Shown here: piece by piece, positions 1-7,570 of the stretch
How the letters are laid out: every line of letters starts with the position of its first letter
How positions within the stretch are numbered: position 1 is the first letter of the stretch
DNA from: Mycolicibacterium sp. CBMA 234
Lineage (GTDB): Bacteria; Actinomycetota; Actinomycetes; Mycobacteriales; Mycobacteriaceae
Direction: 5' to 3'
DNA: 64,000 nucleotides
NCBI RefSeq assembly: GCF_009729415.1
Contig: NZ_MPKW01000024.1
Location: 62,001 to 126,000, forward strand
Program-made: the position numbers and the translations under genes
The notes under the pieces: generated by a model
Database searches by the model: none
The model's input: only the letters and a program-made list of their open reading frames with translations
What the model was told of the DNA's origin: nothing

Positions 1-144
1 TTGTCCCCGATGATGGGGTTGACGCATGGGGTGCATGGCATCGGGGACACCGTCACCGTCAGTGTGCACGCGTCCCAGTCGGCCCTGCCGGATATCGATT
101 CGTATGTGGAACGGTTGTCAGCGACCTTGGATGGCAGCCGTTAA
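1..144 (+). CDS. C-terminal end of a WS/DGAT-like acyltransferase (partial)
   Basis: The frame is open from the first base and ends in TAA at 142-144; the 47 visible residues are the C-terminus of a protein starting outside the window. The string GDTVTVSVHASQSALPD followed by a short amphipathic helix looks like the end of the wax-ester synthase / diacylglycerol acyltransferase family, in which a beta strand pair, a conserved PD and a terminal helix close the condensation-like fold. Such enzymes make storage triacylglycerol or wax esters from acyl-CoA. The catalytic HHxxxDG motif would lie upstream and cannot be seen, so the family call is an inference from a short tail. Confidence 0.45.
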   Translation: MSPMMGLTHGVHGIGDTVTVSVHASQSALPDIDSYVERLSATLDGSR

Positions 145-153
145 GTTTGTCGC

Positions 154-666
154 GTGACTGCTTACGCGTTCTCGATCCTGCTGCTGCGGGTGGTGCTGGG
201 CCTGACCATGGCCGCACACGGGTACAACAAATTCTTCGGTGGCGGCCGCATTCCGGGTACCGCTGCCTGGTTCGACAGCATCGGCATGAAGCCGGGCCTG
301 CTGCACGCCCGGATGGCCGCCAGCACCGAAATGCTGGCCGGTCTGGGCCTCGCGGTCGGGCTGCTGACGCCAATCCCCGCCGCGGGCTTCGTGGCGCTGA
401 TGGTGGTCGCGGCCTGGACGGTGCACCGGTCCAACGGCTTCTTCATCGTGAAGTCCGGCTGGGAGTACAACCTGGTGCTCGGCGTCGCGGCGGTGGCGAT
501 CGCGGGCACCGGCGCCGGCCGTTACAGCCTGGACTGCGTGCTGTTCCGGCACAGCAGCTTTCACCACCTGCTGCATGGCTGGTGTGGGCTGACCATTGCG
601 GTGGTGCTCGGCCTCGCCGGCGGCATCGGCCAGCTGCTGATCTTCTTCCGCCCGCCCAAGTCCTGA
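154..666 (+). CDS. DoxX family membrane protein
   Basis: A 170-residue protein starting with GTG only 9 bases after the preceding stop, so probably co-transcribed with it. It has about four hydrophobic segments (near residues 5-25, 55-80, 100-120 and 140-162) and the DoxX-type N-terminus with RVVLGLTMAAHGYNKFFGG, where the HGxxK stretch is typical of the family. DoxX proteins are small inner-membrane proteins linked to thiol and redox homeostasis; the exact role here is unknown. Length fits the family. A strong hairpin follows at 679-725. Confidence 0.85.
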   Translation: MTAYAFSILLLRVVLGLTMAAHGYNKFFGGGRIPGTAAWFDSIGMKPGLLHARMAASTEMLAGLGLAVGLLTPIPAAGFVALMVVAAWTVHRSNGFFIVKSGWEYNLVLGVAAVAIAGTGAGRYSLDCVLFRHSSFHHLLHGWCGLTIAVVLGLAGGIGQLLIFFRPPKS

Positions 667-678
667 TCCTCCGCGACC

Positions 679-725
679 AGACATAAAACTGTCGATTTCG
701 CGCGCAATTCGACAGTTTTATGTCT
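679..725. repeat. 17-bp-arm hairpin (intergenic inverted repeat)
   Basis: Perfect inverted repeat: arms 679-695 and 709-725, beginning agacataaaactg, around a 13-base GC-rich loop at 696-708. It lies just after the DoxX stop. The AT-rich arms are unusual for this genome. It may serve as a factor-independent terminator for the DoxX gene or be a dispersed palindromic element; no copy of the same sequence was found elsewhere in the window. Confidence 0.75.
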
Positions 726-762
726 GCTCGCGAGGGATCTGGCCCCATTCGTCAGAGGGAAT

Positions 763-778
763 CTAGAACACGTTCTAG
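763..778. promoter_or_regulatory. KstR-like operator upstream of the DUF3556 gene
   Basis: The palindrome ctagaacacgttctag contains TAGAAC-AC-GTTCTA, matching the TnnAACnnGTTnnA consensus described for the TetR-family cholesterol repressor KstR. It ends 9 bases before the ATG at 788, a position where a bound repressor would block transcription start. The match is seen directly; that KstR itself binds is inference, since other acyl-CoA-sensing TetR regulators use similar AAC/GTT half sites. Confidence 0.6.
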
Positions 779-787
779 TCTGACCCT

Positions 788-2518
788 ATGGGGTTTTTGA
801 AGCAGGACACTCCGGTCATCGATTTCGCGGAGTGGAGCAAGGGCACCCGCGCGCAGAAGATCATCCCGATGGCCCGGCATTGGGCTGAGGCGGGCTTCGG
901 CACGCCGGTGGCGCTGCACCTGTTCTACGTCGTCAAGATCGGCTTGTACATCTTGGGCGGCTGGCTGATCGCCCTGTCCACCAAGGGGATTGACGGCTTC
1001 ACCAATGTCGCGATGTGGTGGACCGAGCCGATCGTCTTCGAGAAGGTCGTGCTGTACACCATGCTGTTCGAGGTCGTCGGCCTCGGCTGCGGATTCGGCC
1101 CGCTGAACAACCGCTTCTTCCCGCCGTTAGGTTCGATCCTGTACTGGTTGCGGCCGAAGACCATTCGTCTGCCGCCGTGGCCGGGGCGAATCCCGCTGAC
1201 CAAGGGCGACACCCGCGGCCCGGTGGACGTGCTGCTCTACGGCGCCCTCTTGGTACTGCTGCTCACCGCGATCTTCTCCGACGGCACCGGTCCGGTACCG
1301 GGCCTGCACACCGCCGTCGGCGTCCTGCCGATGTGGCAGATTTGGGCCATCCTCGGGGTACTGGCCGTGCTCGGCCTTCGCGACAAGGTCATCTTCCTGG
1401 CGGCGCGCGGCGAGGTGTACGCCTCGTTCACCGTCGCGTTCCTGTTCGCCGGCTACGGGGTGGACCTGATCATCGCGGCCAAGCTGGTGTGCATGGTGAT
1501 CTGGCTGGGGGCCGCGACCTCGAAGCTCAACCAGCACTTCCCGTTCGTCATCTCCACGATGATGAGCAACAACCCGGTGCTGCGGCCGAAATTCATCAAG
1601 CGGGCGTTCTTCGAGCACTTCCCCGACGATCTGCGGCCGGGCCGCCCGTCGCGTCTCATGGCGCACTTCAGCACCGCGATCGAAGGCCTGGTGCCGTTGG
1701 CGCTGTTCTTCAGTCACGGTGGCTGGCCGACGTACATCGCGGCCTTCGTCATGCTGTGCTTCCACTTCGGCATCCTGTCGGCCATCCCGATGGGTGTGCC
1801 GCTGGAGTGGAACGTCTTCATGATGTTCTGCGTCGCGACGTTGTTCGTCGGACACGCCGACAGCGGCATCACCGACCTGACCTCGCCGTGGCCCGTCGTC
1901 CTGTTCGCGGTCGTCGCGGGCACCGTGGTGATCGGAAACCTGTTCCCGCGCAAGGTTTCCTTCCTGCCGGGCATGCGGTACTACGCAGGCAACTGGGACA
2001 CGTCGCTGTGGTGCATCAAGCCGTCGGCGGACGCGAAGATCGCCGACCACATCGTCGCGATCGCCAGCATGCCCGCGGCGCAGCTCGAAAAGTTCTACGG
2101 CAGTAAGGAAGCCGCGCAGATCCCGATGTACATGGGATATGCGTTCCGCGCCTTCAACACTCACGGCCGGGCGCTCTTCACTTTGGCGCACCGCGCCATG
2201 GCCGGGCAGAACGAAGACGACTACACCCTGACCGACGGGGAGCGCATCGTCTCGACCGCCATCGGCTGGAACTTCGGCGACGGCCACATGTCCAACGAAC
2301 AACTCGTCGCTGCGCTACAGGAACGCTGCCACTTCGAGCCGGGCGAGGTGCGGATCGTCATGCTCGACGCGCAGCCCATCCACCGGCAGACGCAGCAGTA
2401 CCGTCTGGTCGACGCCGCCACAGGCGAGTTCGAGAGCGGCTACGTGAGGGTCACCGACATGGTGACCCGGCAGCCGTGGGCCGACGATGTGCCGGTCCAC
2501 GGCGTGACTAGCGCATGA
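788..2518 (+). CDS. DUF3556 family transmembrane protein
   Basis: A 576-residue polytopic membrane protein. It matches the actinobacterial DUF3556 family in length and in its N-terminal pattern (DTPVIDFAEWSKGTRAQKI followed by a paired hydrophobic helix). Around ten hydrophobic segments occupy residues 35-390; the last 170 residues are soluble and include a segment with NTHGRALFTLAHRAM. No catalytic motif is recognised. The family is of unknown function. A KstR-like operator directly before the start and the beta-oxidation operon beyond the adjacent regulator suggest a role in steroid or lipid handling, which is inference. The 3' end overlaps the convergent FadR-type gene by 11 bases. Confidence 0.85.
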   Translation: MGFLKQDTPVIDFAEWSKGTRAQKIIPMARHWAEAGFGTPVALHLFYVVKIGLYILGGWLIALSTKGIDGFTNVAMWWTEPIVFEKVVLYTMLFEVVGLGCGFGPLNNRFFPPLGSILYWLRPKTIRLPPWPGRIPLTKGDTRGPVDVLLYGALLVLLLTAIFSDGTGPVPGLHTAVGVLPMWQIWAILGVLAVLGLRDKVIFLAARGEVYASFTVAFLFAGYGVDLIIAAKLVCMVIWLGAATSKLNQHFPFVISTMMSNNPVLRPKFIKRAFFEHFPDDLRPGRPSRLMAHFSTAIEGLVPLALFFSHGGWPTYIAAFVMLCFHFGILSAIPMGVPLEWNVFMMFCVATLFVGHADSGITDLTSPWPVVLFAVVAGTVVIGNLFPRKVSFLPGMRYYAGNWDTSLWCIKPSADAKIADHIVAIASMPAAQLEKFYGSKEAAQIPMYMGYAFRAFNTHGRALFTLAHRAMAGQNEDDYTLTDGERIVSTAIGWNFGDGHMSNEQLVAALQERCHFEPGEVRIVMLDAQPIHRQTQQYRLVDAATGEFESGYVRVTDMVTRQPWADDVPVHGVTSA

Positions 2519-3305
2519 CGTCGCGGACCTTGAGGTTCTCCATGCCGGCGAACAGCAGGCTGTTCGCGGTGTCGAGGTGTTTGCGCCAATGTGCTTCGGC
2601 GGCTGCGGCATTGCCGGAGCGCATGAGCGTCATCAGCCGTCGGTAGGAACGCATCAGAATGTCGTAGTCCGACTTGGACATCGGGCGGTTTTCGCGCATC
2701 GCGAAGGCGATGTGGCGAACGGTGATCTCGTGCAGCATGCCGGTGATGATGGTCAGCGTCGCGTTGCCGGAGAGCTTGACCATGCGCTGGTGGAAATCGC
2801 CGGTCGTTTCGGCCATCCGGCCCGTCTCGTATCCGGACGGGACGTACTCGGCCAGCATGGTGTCGAGCTCGTCGAACACCTCGGTGTTGCCTTGTTCGGT
2901 CAACAGCCGCACGACGGTCGGTTCGATCCCGGAGCGGGCAGTGGTCACGTCGGCGATGGTCGCGCCGGACAACTCAAGCAGCAGGCCCGCCGGCCGGGCC
3001 ACGATCTCCGGCCCCGGGACCCGGACGCGGGCGCCGGTGCGCGAGCCGCGGCGGACCTCGACGAGGCGTTCGGACTCCAGGACCCGCACGGCTTCGCGCA
3101 GCGTCGGGCGGCTGACGCCGAAATGCGCCATCAGCTCCGCCTCGTTGGGCAGGAAGTCGCCCTCTTTGAGCTGGCCATCGACGACCATGCGGCGCAACGT
3201 GCCGGCCACCAATTCCGCGGTTTTGGGGGACCGGATGGGGCCGCTGACCGAGGATGGCACAGTACGTGGGTCGATCATCGGCGACAACGGCGGAGTTTGC
3301 GCCAT
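2508..3305 (-). CDS. FadR/GntR-family transcriptional regulator (FCD domain)
   Basis: 265 residues. An N-terminal winged helix of GntR type lies near residues 28-95 (LPNEAELMAHFGVSRPTLR is the recognition helix region) and an FCD ligand-binding domain follows at about 105-235, rich in the His/Asp positions that bind metal and small acids in this family. The start is fixed by a strong AGGAGG site 6 bases before the ATG. The gene is divergent from the thiolase-ECH-dehydrogenase operon, with paired dyads in the shared region (3402-3436), so it most likely controls that operon and itself in response to an organic acid or acyl-CoA. The ligand is not predictable. Confidence 0.85.
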   Translation of the reverse strand: MAQTPPLSPMIDPRTVPSSVSGPIRSPKTAELVAGTLRRMVVDGQLKEGDFLPNEAELMAHFGVSRPTLREAVRVLESERLVEVRRGSRTGARVRVPGPEIVARPAGLLLELSGATIADVTTARSGIEPTVVRLLTEQGNTEVFDELDTMLAEYVPSGYETGRMAETTGDFHQRMVKLSGNATLTIITGMLHEITVRHIAFAMRENRPMSKSDYDILMRSYRRLMTLMRSGNAAAAEAHWRKHLDTANSLLFAGMENLKVRDVMR

Positions 3306-3401
3306 CTGGGCCCTCCTAGAACCGAATCGCTGGCCTCGTGTTAGGCAACTCAGTAAACCATGTGCGACCGGGCCGTCTGCCCAGTCTGAGTAATGTCGGC
3401 G

Positions 3402-3436
3402 CCTACCAACTAGTAGGTTGACCTAGTAAACCTACT
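3402..3436. promoter_or_regulatory. Overlapping dyads, probable GntR operator
   Basis: Between the divergent regulator and thiolase operon lie two overlapping inverted repeats sharing one half site: cctac (3402-3406) with gtagg (3413-3417), and agtaggt (3412-3418) with acctact (3430-3436). The second is a perfect 7-bp dyad with an 11-base spacer. Location in a divergent promoter next to a FadR-type regulator suggests its binding site. Confidence 0.5.
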
Positions 3437-3498
3437 GATCTATCTTCACAGATGACCAGGTCTTTACGGCTGTCAATTCATCGTTGAAGGAGAAGTCC

Positions 3499-4656
3499 GT
3501 GGCTGAAGCAGTCATCGTCGAGGCGGTCCGGTCACCGATCGGCAAGCGCAATGGCGCCCTGTCGGGTGTGCACCCGGCTGAGCTCTCGGCCCAGGTACTC
3601 AACGCGCTCGTGCAGCGCGCCGGCGTGGACCCCGGACTTGTTGACGACGTCGTCTGGGGCTGCGTCATGCAGGCCGGTGAGCAGGCGCTCGACATCGCCC
3701 GCACCGCCGTGCTGACGGCCGGGTGGCCCGAGACCGTCCCTGGCGTGACCGTCGACCGCCAGTGTGGCTCCAGCCAGCAGTCGGTGCACTTCGCTGCCGC
3801 CGGCGTGGTGGCCGGGCACTACGACATCGTCGTCGCTGGTGGTGTCGAGTCGATGTCGCGCACCCCGATGGGATCGTCGCTTGCCAATGGCGGGCACCCG
3901 TACCCGGAGGCGTTCCGTGCCCGCTACACCGAGACCCCGAACCAGGGCACCGGCGCGGAGATGATGGCCGAGAAGTGGGGCCTGTCCCGCACCCAGCTCG
4001 ACGAGTTCTCCCTGCGGTCGCACGAAAAGGCTGCTGCCGCACAGGATGCCGGCGCTTTCAAGGACCAGATCGTGGCCATCAAGGTCACGGACGCCGACGG
4101 CAACGCGAACTACGTCACCGAGGATGGCGGCATCCGCCGCGGCGGTACCGTTGAATCCATGGCCGCCATCAAGCCGGCGTTCAAGGAAGACGGCGTCATC
4201 CACGCCGGTAACTCCTCGCAGATTTCCGACGGTGCCGCGGCGCTGCTGATCATGTCCGCCGAGAAGGCAAAAGAATTGGGCCTCAAGCCTCTTGCCCGGC
4301 TGCACACCGGGGTCCTGGCAGGCGCCGACCCGGTGATGATGCTGAGCGCACCGATCCCCGCCACCCAGAAGGCGCTGGCCAAGTCCGGCCTGAGCGTGGG
4401 TGACATCGGTGTGTTCGAGGTCAACGAGGCGTTCGCCCCGGTTCCGATGGCCTGGCTCAAGGACATCGGCGCCGACGAGAACAAGCTGAATCCCAACGGT
4501 GGTGCCATCGCTCTCGGTCACCCGCTTGGTGGTTCCGGCGCCCGCATCATGACCACCCTGCTGCACCACATGCGCGACAACGGAATTCAGTACGGATTCC
4601 AAACCATGTGTGAGGGCGGCGGCCAGGCCAACGCGACCATCCTGGAACTGCTGTGA
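3499..4656 (+). CDS. Acetyl-CoA C-acyltransferase (thiolase)
   Basis: Thiolase of 385 residues from a GTG start chosen because GAAGGAGAAG lies just upstream and the protein then begins at the usual thiolase N-terminus (VIVEAVRSPIGKRNG). The nucleophilic cysteine is Cys89 in VDRQCGSSQQ; NEAFAP, GGAIALGHPLGGSGAR and the second active-site cysteine in TMCEGGG are all present. It cleaves 3-ketoacyl-CoA with CoA. The sequence resembles the FadA6-like steroid/long-chain branch more than the biosynthetic acetyl-CoA acetyltransferase, by eye. It overlaps the next gene by 4 bases and is the first gene of a three-gene operon facing a FadR-type regulator. Confidence 0.9.
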   Translation: MAEAVIVEAVRSPIGKRNGALSGVHPAELSAQVLNALVQRAGVDPGLVDDVVWGCVMQAGEQALDIARTAVLTAGWPETVPGVTVDRQCGSSQQSVHFAAAGVVAGHYDIVVAGGVESMSRTPMGSSLANGGHPYPEAFRARYTETPNQGTGAEMMAEKWGLSRTQLDEFSLRSHEKAAAAQDAGAFKDQIVAIKVTDADGNANYVTEDGGIRRGGTVESMAAIKPAFKEDGVIHAGNSSQISDGAAALLIMSAEKAKELGLKPLARLHTGVLAGADPVMMLSAPIPATQKALAKSGLSVGDIGVFEVNEAFAPVPMAWLKDIGADENKLNPNGGAIALGHPLGGSGARIMTTLLHHMRDNGIQYGFQTMCEGGGQANATILELL

Positions 4657-5462
4657 CCGCTGTTTCCGTCGAACCCGGCGCGCTGACCGAGCGTCGCGGC
4701 AGGAACAATGACGTACTGCTGATCACGATCAACCGGCCCGAGGCCCGCAACGCGGTGAACCAGGCCGTCAGCATCGGCGTCGGCGATGCGCTGCAGGCCG
4801 CGCAGGACGACCCCGAGATTCGAGCCGTCGTGATCACCGGCTCCGGCGACAAATCCTTCTGTGCCGGTGCGGATCTCAAGGCGCTGTCACGCGGCGAGAA
4901 CCTCTTCCACCCGGACCACACCGAGTGGGGTTTCGCCGGCTACGTCAGCCACTTCATCGACAAGCCGACCATCGCGGCCGTCAACGGCACGGCGCTGGGC
5001 GGCGGCACTGAATTGGCGTTGGCCAGTGACCTCGTGGTCGCTGAGGACAGCGCGAAATTCGGTCTGCCGGAAGTGAAACGGGGACTGATCGCCGGTGCCG
5101 GCGGAGTGTTCCGGATCGTCGACCAGCTGCCGCGCAAGGTGGCCCTGGAGCTGATGTTCACCGGTGAGCCGATGACGTCGGCCGATGCGCTGCGCTGGGG
5201 TCTGATCAACCAGGTGGTGCCGGACGGCACCGTCGTCGACGCGGCTTTGGCCCTGGCCGAACGGATTACCTCTAACGCGCCGCTGGCCGTGCAGGCCAGC
5301 AAGCGGGTGGCGTACGGCGCCGACGATGGTGTGGTGACCGCGGAGAAGGACGGCTGGAGGCGCACGAATCGCGAATTCGTCACCCTGCTGCAGTCCGAGG
5401 ATGCCAAGGAAGGCCCGTTGGCGTTCGCGCAGAAACGTCAGCCTGTATGGAAAGCCAAGTGA
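4653..5462 (+). CDS. Enoyl-CoA hydratase/isomerase (crotonase family)
   Basis: 269 residues, GTG start inside the thiolase stop (GTGA overlap), indicating translational coupling. Oxyanion-hole motifs are visible (FCAGADLKAL and NGTALGGGTELALASD), and the glutamate equivalent to Glu164 of rat mitochondrial hydratase is present in GLPEVKRGLIAGAGG, so a true hydratase activity is plausible: addition of water to 2-enoyl-CoA. It supplies the hydration step between the dehydrogenase downstream and the thiolase upstream. A separate 3-hydroxyacyl-CoA dehydrogenase is not encoded in this operon. Confidence 0.9.
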   Translation: MTAVSVEPGALTERRGRNNDVLLITINRPEARNAVNQAVSIGVGDALQAAQDDPEIRAVVITGSGDKSFCAGADLKALSRGENLFHPDHTEWGFAGYVSHFIDKPTIAAVNGTALGGGTELALASDLVVAEDSAKFGLPEVKRGLIAGAGGVFRIVDQLPRKVALELMFTGEPMTSADALRWGLINQVVPDGTVVDAALALAERITSNAPLAVQASKRVAYGADDGVVTAEKDGWRRTNREFVTLLQSEDAKEGPLAFAQKRQPVWKAK

Positions 5463-5475
5463 CGGAGAAGGAATC

Positions 5476-6618
5476 GTGAAGCGGACAGTATTCGAAGAGG
5501 AGCACGAGGCGCTCCGGGAATCGACCAGGCAGTACATCGAGCGCGAGCTCGTCCCCAATGCCGAGAAGTGGGAAGAGCAGCGGATGGTCGACCGGTCGGC
5601 GTACACCGCTGCCGGAAAGTACGGGCTGATCGGGTTCAACATGCCCGAGGAGTACGGCGGCGGCGGGTCGGATGACTTCCGGTTCAACGCCGTGATCGAC
5701 GAGGAGATCGCCCGTTACGGCGGTCCCGCGCCGGCGCTGAGCCTCCAGAACGACGTTGTCGCACCGTATTTCAAGCACCTCGCGAACGACGAGCAGAATG
5801 CGCGGTGGATGCCGGGCATCGCCAGCGGTGAGCTGATCCTCGCCGTCGCGATGACCGAGCCCGGCGCCGGTAGCGACCTGGCCGGCATCCGTACGTCCGC
5901 CGTGCGCGATGGCGATGACTGGATTGTCAACGGCTCCAAGACATTCATCTCGGCAGGCATCAACAGCGACCTCGTCGTCGTGGTGTGCCGCACCAATCCC
6001 GAGGCCGGGCACAAGGGCTTCACGCTGCTGGTCGTCGAGCGGGGAATGGAAGGCTTCACCCGCGGTCGCAAGCTCGACAAGATGGGCCTGCATGCGCAGG
6101 ACACCTCCGAGCTGCACTTCGAGAACGTCCGGGTGCCGTCGGCGAACCTGCTCGGCAAGGAGGGACGCGGCTTCTACCATCTGATGGAGAACCTGCCCTC
6201 AGAGCGGCTGGGCATTGCGATCGGCGCCATCGCGGGGGCGCGTGAATCCTGGCGTCAGACACTGCAATACGCCAAGGACCGCAAGGCGTTCGGCCAGCCG
6301 ATCGGTAGCTTCCAGCACAACCGGTTCCTGCTCGCCGAGATGGACACCGAACTCGACGTGTGCGAGCGGTTCATCGACCGGTGTCTGGAGGGCGTGCTCG
6401 ACGGCGACCTGTCTGCCGTCGAGGCGGCGAAGGCCAAGTGGTTCTGCACCGAGACCGCCAAGAAGGTCATCGACGGCTGCGTGCAGCTGCACGGCGGCTA
6501 CGGCTACATGATGGAGTACCGCGTGGCCCGCGATTACTGCGACTCACGCATCCAGACGATCTTCGGTGGCACCACCGAGATCATGAAGGACATCATCGGC
6601 CGCGATCTGGGCTTGTAA
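5476..6618 (+). CDS. Acyl-CoA dehydrogenase
   Basis: 380 residues from the GTG at 5476, with a GGAGAAGG site 5 bases upstream; a longer frame exists but overlaps the hydratase and lacks family similarity. Visible signatures include AMTEPGAGSDLAGIRT (FAD/substrate contact), a middle beta domain and the C-terminal helical domain ending QIFGGTTEIMKDIIGRDL, with the catalytic glutamate expected in the last third. It oxidises acyl-CoA to 2-enoyl-CoA, passing electrons to ETF. The order dehydrogenase-hydratase-thiolase on one transcript is a compact beta-oxidation module, likely controlled by the divergent FadR-type regulator. Confidence 0.9.
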   Translation: MKRTVFEEEHEALRESTRQYIERELVPNAEKWEEQRMVDRSAYTAAGKYGLIGFNMPEEYGGGGSDDFRFNAVIDEEIARYGGPAPALSLQNDVVAPYFKHLANDEQNARWMPGIASGELILAVAMTEPGAGSDLAGIRTSAVRDGDDWIVNGSKTFISAGINSDLVVVVCRTNPEAGHKGFTLLVVERGMEGFTRGRKLDKMGLHAQDTSELHFENVRVPSANLLGKEGRGFYHLMENLPSERLGIAIGAIAGARESWRQTLQYAKDRKAFGQPIGSFQHNRFLLAEMDTELDVCERFIDRCLEGVLDGDLSAVEAAKAKWFCTETAKKVIDGCVQLHGGYGYMMEYRVARDYCDSRIQTIFGGTTEIMKDIIGRDLGL

Positions 6619-6634
6619 GCCCCGTAAAAGCCAA

Positions 6635-6670
6635 TCGGCGCCCCTGCACAACGTGGTGCAGGGGCGCCGA
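6635..6670. terminator. Bidirectional terminator hairpin
   Basis: Perfect 15-bp stem (6635-6649 with 6656-6670) and a 6-base loop, followed by tttcgtt on the plus strand, between the convergent acyl-CoA dehydrogenase and fasciclin genes. Confidence 0.85.
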
Positions 6671-6689
6671 TTTCGTTGAATCTGAGCGG

Positions 6690-7439
6690 CTAGTGCGCAG
6701 CCGTCGTCGTCGTGGTCGGGGCCGCGGAAGACGACTCAGCGGGGCTCGGAGCCGCCGTGGTCGACGTGGCCGACGTCGTCGAGGTGGCCGACGTGGAGGT
6801 CTCGCTGCCCGCGGCGGTGACCGCGGTCGGGGCGTCCGCCAGGTCCAGCACGGAGTCGATGACGTAGATGCGGGCGTTGCTCGCCTCAATGGCGCCGCAC
6901 ACCAGCTTGGCCTTGTCATTGATCTTGATGTCGCCGCCGTCGCCGGTCACCTTGATCTGGGTGCCCTGCTGCGTCGGACGCTGACCCTTGACGGTGTCAT
7001 TGCCGAGCACGCCGAGGAACACGTGGTAGTAGTCCAGGTTGGTCAGCGCGGCCGGGTCGGCCTTCAGCGACTCGAGCTTGGCCGGGTCCATCGCCGCGAA
7101 CGCGTCGTTGGTGGGCGCGAAGATCACGTACGGGCCGTTGTCGAGCACGCTGGTGATGTTCACGGCGGGGTTGAGACCACCGGACACCGCCGAGTTGAAG
7201 GTGCTGATGGACGGAATGGCGGCCAGCGCGGCGCTCACCGGCTTGTTGACCAACGTCTGAAGGTCGGGCATACCCGCCCTGACCTTGTCGCAGCCAGGGC
7301 CCTGTGGGTCCGGCGTCTTGTTCGTCGGCGGCGGCAGCGGCGGCGGGTCTGCGTAGGCGGACACTGCCAGCGGCAGCGACGCGGTCAACGCGGCGACGGC
7401 CGCGGTTACGCCCAGAAATCGGCTGGTGCGAGTCTTCAT
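6690..7439 (-). CDS. Secreted fasciclin (FAS1) domain protein with Thr/Ser/Ala tail
   Basis: 249 residues from the ATG at 7439, chosen because it gives a clean signal peptide (KTRTSRFLGVTAAVAALTA, cleavage expected near AYA-DPP). A proline-rich linker is followed by one FAS1 domain (about residues 60-205) with the characteristic VIFAPTNDAF and NLDYYHVFLG segments; the family includes mycobacterial MPT70/MPB83-type antigens, usually cell-surface adhesins. Unlike MPT70 it ends in about 40 residues of Thr, Ser, Ala and Pro that resemble a mannosylated mucin-like tail, which is inference. No lipobox cysteine is seen at the cleavage site, so it is probably free or wall-associated. Confidence 0.85.
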   Translation of the reverse strand: MKTRTSRFLGVTAAVAALTASLPLAVSAYADPPPLPPPTNKTPDPQGPGCDKVRAGMPDLQTLVNKPVSAALAAIPSISTFNSAVSGGLNPAVNITSVLDNGPYVIFAPTNDAFAAMDPAKLESLKADPAALTNLDYYHVFLGVLGNDTVKGQRPTQQGTQIKVTGDGGDIKINDKAKLVCGAIEASNARIYVIDSVLDLADAPTAVTAAGSETSTSATSTTSATSTTAAPSPAESSSAAPTTTTTAAH

Positions 7440-7570
7440 GTTCGGCTCCTCAGCTGTTACGACACACACGCAGTCCGGCGGGGATGTCACCATCCGGGGC
7501 GTGGCGCCCGTCGAATGGTAATGGCTGGCGCTGTGAAACAGCAAAATCAGCTACCGGCGGTCCGCTTTGG

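Noticed and set aside
1127..2302. Long minus-strand frame of 391 codons opposite the DUF3556 gene
   Set aside because: It is antisense to a clearly coding membrane protein, consists mostly of Arg, Asp, Gly, Gln and Val as expected from GC-rich shadow frames, and has no recognisable domain.
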